Assembly: GCF_003330845.1 (NCBI RefSeq)
Contig: NZ_CP026121.1
Location: 6,243,501 to 6,307,500, forward strand
Direction of reading: 5' to 3'
Length of the DNA stretch: 64,000 nt
Origin: Streptomyces sp. Go-475
Lineage (GTDB): Bacteria; Actinomycetota; Actinomycetes; Streptomycetales; Streptomycetaceae
Each line of letters starts with the position of its first letter. Position 1 is the first letter of the stretch. Below are positions 58,239 through 64,000 of the stretch, piece by piece. A program made the translations under genes and the position numbers. The notes under the pieces are model-generated. The model worked only from the letters and a program-made list of their open reading frames with translations. It had not been told where the DNA came from and did no database searches.

Positions 58239-58455
58239 TACCGAATTCCGGCGGCGCGAATCGGTCTCCTGAGGGGCACCTCGATGCAACACCGTCGTCA
58301 GGCGCGCGACAAGTGCCGCGCGCGATCCGCCCCCTTCGGCTGAACGGACGCGCGAGGACTGGTGGGAGCGTCCGGTTTCGGGTACCAACGATCCAGTAGC
58401 ACTGGTCGGTAACGAAACGGTCCTCAATCTCCCTAGTTGCGGCGAGGTGCCCCTC

Positions 58456-60396
58456 ATGTCCGCGTCCACCACCCCCTCTTCCCGTCCCGCCGTCACCGAG
58501 CGGGAGGCCCGTGAGGTGGCGGAGGCCGCCCGGGAACAGCACTGGCGCAAGCCCAGCTTCGCCAAGGAGCTGTTCCTCGGCCGCTTCCGGCTCGACCTCA
58601 TCCACCCCCACCCCGTCCCCGAGGACGAGGCGGCCCAGCGCGGCGAGGAGTTCCTCGCCAAGCTCCGCGACTTCGTCGAGACGAAGGTCGACCCGGCCCT
58701 CATCGAGCGCGAGGCCCGGATCCCCGACGAGGTGATCGACGGGCTGAAGGAGCTCGGCGCCTTCGGCATGAAGATCGGCACCAAGTACGGCGGTCTCGGC
58801 CTCACACAGGTCTACTACAACAAGGCACTCGCCCTGGCCGGCTCCGCCAGCCCCGCGATCGGCGTGCTGCTCTCCGCGCACCAGTCGATCGGCGTGCCCC
58901 AGCCGCTGAAACTGTTCGGCACCGAGGAGCAGCGCGAGCGCTTCCTGCCCCGCTGCGCCCGCACGGACATCAGCGCCTTCCTGCTCACCGAGCCCGACGT
59001 CGGCTCCGACCCGGCCCGCCTCGCCACCACGGCCGTGCCCGACGGCGACGACTACGTCCTCGACGGCGTGAAGCTGTGGACCACCAACGGCGTGGTCGCC
59101 GACCTGCTGGTCGTCATGGCCCGGGTGCCGAAGTCCGAGGGCCACCGGGGCGGCATCACCGCCTTCGTCGTGGAGACGAACTCGCCCGGCGTCACGGTCG
59201 AGAACCGCAACGCCTTCATGGGCCTGCGCGGCATCGAGAACGGCGTCACCCGCTTCCACCAGGTCCGCGTCCCCGCCGCCAACCGCGTCGGCGAGGAGGG
59301 CCAGGGCCTGAAGATCGCCCTGACCACCCTCAACACCGGGCGGCTGTCCCTGCCCGCCTCCTGTGTCGCGGCCGGCAAGTGGTGCCTGAAGATCGCCCGG
59401 GAGTGGTCGGCGGCCCGCGAGCAGTGGGGCAAGCCCGTCGCGCACCACGAGGCGGTCGGCTCCAAGATCTCCTTCATCGCGGCGACCACCTTCGCCCTGG
59501 AGGCCGTGACGGACCTGGCCTCGCAGATGGCCGACGAGGACCGCAACGACATCCGCATCGAAGGCGCCCTCGCCAAGCTGTACGCCTCCGAGATGGCCTG
59601 GACGATGGCCGACGAACTCGTCCAGATCCGCGGCGGCCGCGGCTTCGAGACGGCCGAGTCCCTGCGGGCCCGCGGCGAACGCGGCGTCCCCGCCGAGCAA
59701 CTGCTGCGCGACCTGCGCATCAACCGCATCTTCGAGGGCTCGACGGAGATCATGCACCTCCTCATCGCCCGCGAGGCCGTCGACGCCCACCTCTCGGTCG
59801 CCGGCGACCTCATCGACCCCGAGAAGTCCCTCGGCGACAAGGCCAAGGCGGGCGCCAACGCGGGCGCCTTCTACGCCAAGTGGCTGCCCAAGCTGGTCGC
59901 GGGACCGGGTCAGCTCCCCACCTCCTACGCCGAGTTCAAGCACGGCGTCGACCTCTCCGGGCACCTGCGCTACGTCGAGCGCACCTCCCGCAAGCTCGCC
60001 CGCTCCACGTTCTACGCCATGTCCCGCTGGCAGGGCCGCATGGAGTCCAAGCAGGGCTTCCTCGGCCGGATCGTCGACATCGGCGCCGAGCTGTTCGCCA
60101 TGAGCGCGGCCTGCGTCCGCGCCGAAATGCTGCGCGGCCAGGGTGACCACGGCCGCGAGGCCTACCAGCTCGCCGACGTCTTCTGCCGCCAGGCCCGCAT
60201 CCGGATCGAGGAACTCTTCACCCGCCTGTGGACCAACACCGACGACCTCGACCGCAAGGTGGTCAAGGGCGTCCTGTCCGGCACGTACGAGTGGCTGGAG
60301 CGGGGCATCGTCGACCCGTCGGGCGACGGCCCCTGGATCGCCGACGCGACACCGGGACCGTCCCGGAAGGAGAACGTCCACCGGCCGATCCGGTAA
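58456..60396 (+). CDS. Acyl-CoA dehydrogenase family protein
   Basis: A 646-residue FAD enzyme, longer than the classical form (about 380). It has an N-terminal extension, the core signature FLLTEPDVGSDPARL, LWTTNGVVADLLVV, and the FAD-binding IRGGRGFETAESL plus NRIFEGSTEIM. A C-terminal domain of about 180 residues follows, as in the large FadE/VLCAD-like group. It oxidises an acyl-CoA in fatty acid breakdown; chain length unknown. ATG 58456 is preferred over GTG 58447 because GAGG is better spaced. It is divergent from lacI and probably marks the return to ancestral chromosome. Confidence 0.87.
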   Translation: MSASTTPSSRPAVTEREAREVAEAAREQHWRKPSFAKELFLGRFRLDLIHPHPVPEDEAAQRGEEFLAKLRDFVETKVDPALIEREARIPDEVIDGLKELGAFGMKIGTKYGGLGLTQVYYNKALALAGSASPAIGVLLSAHQSIGVPQPLKLFGTEEQRERFLPRCARTDISAFLLTEPDVGSDPARLATTAVPDGDDYVLDGVKLWTTNGVVADLLVVMARVPKSEGHRGGITAFVVETNSPGVTVENRNAFMGLRGIENGVTRFHQVRVPAANRVGEEGQGLKIALTTLNTGRLSLPASCVAAGKWCLKIAREWSAAREQWGKPVAHHEAVGSKISFIAATTFALEAVTDLASQMADEDRNDIRIEGALAKLYASEMAWTMADELVQIRGGRGFETAESLRARGERGVPAEQLLRDLRINRIFEGSTEIMHLLIAREAVDAHLSVAGDLIDPEKSLGDKAKAGANAGAFYAKWLPKLVAGPGQLPTSYAEFKHGVDLSGHLRYVERTSRKLARSTFYAMSRWQGRMESKQGFLGRIVDIGAELFAMSAACVRAEMLRGQGDHGREAYQLADVFCRQARIRIEELFTRLWTNTDDLDRKVVKGVLSGTYEWLERGIVDPSGDGPWIADATPGPSRKENVHRPIR

Positions 60397-60492
60397 CCCC
60401 GGCCCTCATGGGGGCGTGCGCAGCTGTGGCGCGCGCCCCTTCGAAGGGGATGCGCTGTCCTCACACACGGCCCTTACGGCAACAATGGAGCA

Positions 60493-61749
60493 ATGAGCGA
60501 CAGTCCAACCCCCCTCGCCGACCCGCACCTCGTCTACGACCCCGTAGCGGGCGACGGCCCCAAGGACGTGGTCATCCTCGGCTCCACCGGGTCCATCGGC
60601 ACCCAGGCCATCGACCTCGTGCTGCGCAACCCCGACCGGTTCCGGGTCACCGGCCTCTCCGCCAACGGCGGCCGGGTCGCCCTCCTCGCCGAGCAGGCGT
60701 ACCGGCTCCGGGTCCGCACGGTCGCCGTGGCCCGCGAGGACGTCGTACCGGCCCTGCGCGAGGCGCTCACCGCGCAGTACGGCACCGGCGAGCCGCTCCC
60801 CGAGATCCTCGCCGGCCCGGACGCGGCCACCCAGCTCGCGGCCTCCGACTGCCACACCGTCCTGAACGGCATCACCGGCTCCATCGGCCTCGCCCCGACC
60901 CTCGCCGCCCTGGAGGCGGGCCGCACCCTCGCGCTCGCCAACAAGGAGTCGCTCATCGTGGGCGGCCCGCTGGTCAAGGCCCTCGCCAAGCCCGGGCAGA
61001 TCATCCCGGTCGACTCCGAGCACGCCGCCCTCTTCCAGGCCCTGGCCGCCGGCACCCGCGCCGACGTCCGCAAGCTGGTCGTCACCGCCTCCGGCGGCCC
61101 CTTCCGCGGCCGTACCAAGGAGGAGCTGGCGAACGTCACCGTCGAGGACGCCCTCGCCCACCCCACCTGGGCCATGGGCCCGGTCATCACGATCAACTCC
61201 GCGACCCTCGTCAACAAGGGCCTGGAGGTCATCGAGGCACACCTCCTCTACGACATTCCCTTCGACCGCATTGAGGTGGTCGTGCATCCCCAGTCGTATG
61301 TCCACTCGATGGTTGAGTTCACGGATGGATCGACACTGGCCCAGGCGACCCCGCCCGACATGCGCGGGCCCATCGCCATCGGCCTCGGCTGGCCCGAGCG
61401 CGTCCCCGACGCCGCCCCCACCTTCGACTGGAGCAAGGCCTCGACCTGGGAGTTCTTCCCGCTCGACAACGAGGCCTTCCCGTCGGTGAACCTCGCCCGG
61501 CACGTCGGCGAGCTCGCGGGCACCGCCCCGGCGGTGTTCAATGCGGCCAACGAGGAGTGCGTGGAGGCGTTCCGCCAGGGCGCACTGCCCTTCAACGGGA
61601 TCATGGAGACCGTCACCCGGGTCGTCGAGGAGCACGGCACCCCCCGTACGGGAACCTCACTCACCGTGTCGGACGTCCTCGAAGCGGAGACCTGGGCGCG
61701 GACCCGGGCCCGGGAACTGGCGGCACAGACGGCGGAGGCCCGTGCATGA
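60493..61749 (+). CDS. dxr: 1-deoxy-D-xylulose 5-phosphate reductoisomerase
   Basis: A 418-residue NADPH enzyme of the MEP isoprenoid pathway. [15 protein letters not shown] is the cofactor site, [12 protein letters not shown] and [10 protein letters not shown] hold the metal and substrate region, and [12 protein letters not shown] with DGS follow further on. It converts DXP to MEP. GGAG lies two bases before ATG 60493, a tight spacing, so an alternative start cannot be excluded. A patch at about 61250-61335 uses AT-rich codons unlike the rest. It overlaps the protease gene by four bases (ATGA). Confidence 0.95.
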   Translation: MSDSPTPLADPHLVYDPVAGDGPKDVVILGSTGSIGTQAIDLVLRNPDRFRVTGLSANGGRVALLAEQAYRLRVRTVAVAREDVVPALREALTAQYGTGEPLPEILAGPDAATQLAASDCHTVLNGITGSIGLAPTLAALEAGRTLALANKESLIVGGPLVKALAKPGQIIPVDSEHAALFQALAAGTRADVRKLVVTASGGPFRGRTKEELANVTVEDALAHPTWAMGPVITINSATLVNKGLEVIEAHLLYDIPFDRIEVVVHPQSYVHSMVEFTDGSTLAQATPPDMRGPIAIGLGWPERVPDAAPTFDWSKASTWEFFPLDNEAFPSVNLARHVGELAGTAPAVFNAANEECVEAFRQGALPFNGIMETVTRVVEEHGTPRTGTSLTVSDVLEAETWARTRARELAAQTAEARA

Positions 61750-63050
61750 CGACCCTGATGTTCATCCTCGGCATAGGTCTCTTCGTGGTCGGCCTGCTGT
61801 TCTCGATCGCGTGGCACGAGCTGGGGCACCTGTCCACGGCCAAGCTCTTCGGCATCCGCGTGCCGCAGTACATGGTCGGCTTCGGCCCGACGATCTTCTC
61901 GCGCAAGAAGGGCGAGACCGAGTACGGCATCAAGGCCATCCCGTTCGGCGGCTACATCCGCATGATCGGCATGTTCCCGCCGGGCGCCGACGGCCGTCTG
62001 GAGTCCCGCTCCACCTCCCCGTGGCGCGGCATGATCGAGGACGCCCGCTCCGCCGCGTACGAGGAGCTCCGGCCGGGCGACGAGAACCGCATGTTCTACA
62101 CGCGCGCCCCCTGGAAGCGCGTGATCGTCATGTTCGCCGGCCCCTTCATGAACCTGGTGCTGGCGGTGGCGCTGTTCCTCACCGTCCTGATGGGCTTCGG
62201 CATCAGCCAGCAGACCACCACGGTCAGCTCGGTCTCCCAGTGCGTCATCGCGCAGAGCGAGAACCGCGACAAGTGCGAGAAGGGCGACCCGGCCTCCCCG
62301 GCCGCCGCGGCGGGCCTCAAGGCCGGCGACAAGATCGTCTCCTTCAACGGGGTGAAGACCGACGACTGGAACCAGCTGTCGGACCTCATCCGCTCCAGCC
62401 CCGGCAAGGAAGTGCCGATCGTCGTCGAGCGCAAGGGCCAGGACGTCACCCTGCACGCGAAGATCGCCCCCAACATGGTCGCCAAGAAGGACTCCAGCGG
62501 CCAGATCGTCGAGAACCAGTACGTCCGGGCCGGCTTCCTCGGCTTCAGCGCCGCCACGGGCGTGGTCAAACAGGACTTCGGCGAGTCCGTGACCTGGATG
62601 GGCGACCGGATCGGCGAGGCCGTCGACTCCCTCGCCGCCCTCCCCGGCAAGGTCCCGGCCCTGTGGAACGCGGCCTTCGACGGCGCCCCGCGCGAGGCCG
62701 ACTCCCCGATGGGCGTGGTCGGCGCGGCCCGCGTCGGCGGCGAGATCTTCACCCTCGACATCCCGCCCACCCAGCAGCTGGCCATGGCCCTCATGCTGGT
62801 CGCCGGCTTCAACCTCTCCCTGTTCCTGTTCAACATGCTCCCGCTGCTGCCGCTCGACGGCGGCCACATCGCGGGCGCCCTGTGGGAGTCGCTGCGCCGC
62901 AACACGGCCAAGGTGCTTCGCCGGCCTGACCCGGGCCCCTTCGACGTGGCGAAGCTCATGCCCGTCGCCTACGTGGTAGCGGGGATCTTCATCTGCTTCA
63001 CGATCCTGGTGCTGATCGCGGACGTGGTTAACCCGGTGAGAATCTCCTAG
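61746..63050 (+). CDS. RseP/SpoIVFB-type site-2 metalloprotease
   Basis: A 434-residue membrane protease of family M50. H24ELGH28 is in the first helix, and the partner motif [11 protein letters not shown] in a later helix supplies the third zinc ligand. One PDZ domain lies at about 175-270 ([15 protein letters not shown]). Such proteases cut transmembrane anti-sigma factors or signal peptides. It is coupled to dxr by a four-base overlap, and ispG follows; dxr-rseP-ispG is a conserved actinobacterial order. Its substrate is unknown here. Confidence 0.92.
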   Translation: MTTLMFILGIGLFVVGLLFSIAWHELGHLSTAKLFGIRVPQYMVGFGPTIFSRKKGETEYGIKAIPFGGYIRMIGMFPPGADGRLESRSTSPWRGMIEDARSAAYEELRPGDENRMFYTRAPWKRVIVMFAGPFMNLVLAVALFLTVLMGFGISQQTTTVSSVSQCVIAQSENRDKCEKGDPASPAAAAGLKAGDKIVSFNGVKTDDWNQLSDLIRSSPGKEVPIVVERKGQDVTLHAKIAPNMVAKKDSSGQIVENQYVRAGFLGFSAATGVVKQDFGESVTWMGDRIGEAVDSLAALPGKVPALWNAAFDGAPREADSPMGVVGAARVGGEIFTLDIPPTQQLAMALMLVAGFNLSLFLFNMLPLLPLDGGHIAGALWESLRRNTAKVLRRPDPGPFDVAKLMPVAYVVAGIFICFTILVLIADVVNPVRIS

Positions 63051-63065
63051 TCATATGGCGTTCGT

Positions 63066-63096
63066 GGCGGCTCGGCATACTTTCTGCCGGGCCGCC
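63066..63096 (+). terminator. Hairpin after the site-2 protease gene
   Basis: GGCGGCTCGGCA (63066-63077) pairs with TGCCGGGCCGCC (63085-63096), with one G-T pair and a 7-nt loop, 16 bases after the stop. Confidence 0.65.
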
Positions 63097-63218
63097 TCCC
63101 ATCGAGTGGCCACGCGGGTGGGATGTGCCCGCGCCGGGGCATGTGCCGTAATCTCGAAGCTCGGAGCCCGCTGCTCACGGGACCGGACCTTGATCCACGA
63201 CTTGGGGTTGCACAGCAG

Positions 63219-64000
63219 ATGACTGCGATTTCTCTCGGCATGCCGTCCGTTCCGACCAAGCTCGCCGAGCGCCGGAAGAGCCGCCAGATCCAGGTCGGGT
63301 CCGTGGCCGTCGGCGGAGACGCCCCCGTCTCGGTGCAGTCGATGACCACCACGCGCACCTCCGACATCGGCGCGACCCTCCAGCAGATCGCCGAACTGAC
63401 CGCCTCCGGCTGCCAGATCGTCCGTGTCGCCTGCCCCACCCAGGACGACGCCGACGCCCTCGCCACGATCGCCCGCAAGTCGCAGATCCCGGTCATCGCC
63501 GACATCCACTTCCAGCCCAAGTACGTCTTCGCCGCGATCGAGGCCGGCTGCGCGGCGGTCCGCGTCAACCCCGGCAACATCAAGCAGTTCGACGACAAGG
63601 TCAAGGAGATCGCCAAGGCGGCCCGCGACCACGGCACCCCGATCCGCATCGGCGTCAACGCCGGCTCCCTCGACAAGCGCCTCCTCCAGAAGTACGGCAA
63701 GGCGACCCCCGAGGCCCTGGTCGAGTCGGCCCTGTGGGAGGCGTCCCTCTTCGAGGAGCACGACTTCCGCGACATCAAGATCTCCGTCAAGCACAACGAC
63801 CCGGTCATCATGATCGAGGCGTACAAGCAGCTCGCCGAGCAGTGCGACTACCCGCTGCACCTCGGCGTCACCGAGGCCGGTCCCGCCTTCCAGGGCACCA
63901 TCAAGTCGGCGGTCGCCTTCGGCGCCCTGCTCTCCCAGGGCATCGGCGACACGATCCGCGTCTCCCTCTCCGCGCCGCCCGCCGAGGAGGTCAAGGTCGG
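63219..64000 (+). CDS. ispG: 4-hydroxy-3-methylbut-2-enyl diphosphate synthase, 5' part
   Basis: Open to the window end: 260 complete codons of a protein normally near 385 residues. It has the IspG/GcpE TIM-barrel start ([20 protein letters not shown]), [39 protein letters not shown] and [18 protein letters not shown]. The Fe-S cysteines lie in the C-terminal part beyond position 64000. It makes HMBDP from MEcPP, using an electron donor. It lies 168 bases downstream of the protease gene in the dxr cluster. Start ATG 63219 has a weak GGGG site. Confidence 0.95.
   Translation, partial: MTAISLGMPSVPTKLAERRKSRQIQVGSVAVGGDAPVSVQSMTTTRTSDIGATLQQIAELTASGCQIVRVACPTQDDADALATIARKSQIPVIADIHFQPKYVFAAIEAGCAAVRVNPGNIKQFDDKVKEIAKAARDHGTPIRIGVNAGSLDKRLLQKYGKATPEALVESALWEASLFEEHDFRDIKISVKHNDPVIMIEAYKQLAEQCDYPLHLGVTEAGPAFQGTIKSAVAFGALLSQGIGDTIRVSLSAPPAEEVKV

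Larger units (their letters stand above)
58120..58455. other. 336-base divergent control region
   Basis: Between lacI (minus) and acyl-CoA dehydrogenase (plus). It carries two LacI-type operators (58136-58149, 58225-58238). The remainder shows no gene; a short hairpin is not evident. Confidence 0.55.

Noticed and set aside
58120..60381. Long N-terminal extension of the lacI frame
   Set aside because: Shadow of the acyl-CoA dehydrogenase gene; ATG 58119 gives the canonical LacI N-terminus.
1..64000. CRISPR arrays, tRNA/rRNA genes, insertion sequences, integrases
   Set aside because: No regularly spaced repeats, no tRNA cloverleaf or rRNA segment, and no transposase or recombinase domain were seen.

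Overview
The window is high-GC actinobacterial DNA, almost certainly from a Streptomyces chromosome. GTG and TTG starts are common, codon usage is strongly GC3-biased, and the products are typical of the genus: Tat lipoproteins, a LAETG sortase substrate, DUF4190 membrane proteins, mycothiol-dependent enzymes and 2-C-methyl-erythritol phosphate pathway genes. From memory, much of the gene order resembles the S. coelicolor SCO5650s to SCO5690s; no database was searched. There are no tRNA or rRNA genes, insertion sequences, phage genes or CRISPR arrays.

Left part (1-7.4 kb): a thiamine pyrophosphate riboswitch with a terminator hairpin, then a thiamine-type ABC importer (thiBPQ). After it come a maleylpyruvate isomerase-like protein, a LAETG surface protein, a LOG-family protein and a VOC protein. 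7.4-10.1 kb: an ABC efflux-type pair whose permease carries a loop of about 300 low-complexity residues. 10.3-39.4 kb is dominated by polyamine and GABA catabolism: an aminotransferase, an AsnC/Lrp regulator and a divergent aminobutyraldehyde dehydrogenase; a second aldehyde dehydrogenase followed by a spermidine/putrescine importer (potD-A-B-C) and a glutamyl-polyamine-type oxidase; then gabT, a PucR regulator and a succinate-semialdehyde-type dehydrogenase. Interspersed are a sigma factor fused to its own zinc anti-sigma-like and transmembrane domains, a GDPD, an adenosine-deaminase homologue (a candidate aminodeoxyfutalosine deaminase), two DUF4190 paralogues, a NADAR protein, a PAP2 phosphatase, an acetyltransferase fused to an alpha/alpha-toroid-like domain, an HxlR regulator divergent from a TTA-containing imine-reductase-like gene, and a TraD-like ATPase.

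39.5-58.2 kb is the most striking block: an apparently complete xyloglucan utilisation locus. It encodes secreted GH74 and GH12 endo-xyloglucanases, a Tat lipoprotein binding protein with two permeases (no ATPase gene, so probably served by a shared one such as MsiK), and cytoplasmic exo-enzymes of GH42 (beta-galactosidase), GH95 (alpha-fucosidase), GH31 (alpha-xylosidase) and GH3 (beta-glucosidase). A LacI regulator lies at its right end. Near-identical copies of one 14-bp palindrome, TCGAAGCGCTTCGA, occur in front of GH3, in front of the transporter operon, and twice beside lacI. Together they describe a regulon that can take xyloglucan from polymer to monosaccharides.

58.4-64 kb returns to housekeeping genes: an acyl-CoA dehydrogenase, dxr, an RseP-type site-2 protease and the 5' part of ispG, cut by the window end. 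Readable control elements include several promoters (two giving apparently leaderless or very short-leader mRNAs), operator palindromes, strong terminators, a Zur-like box between convergent genes, and two hairpins that would cover ribosome binding sites.
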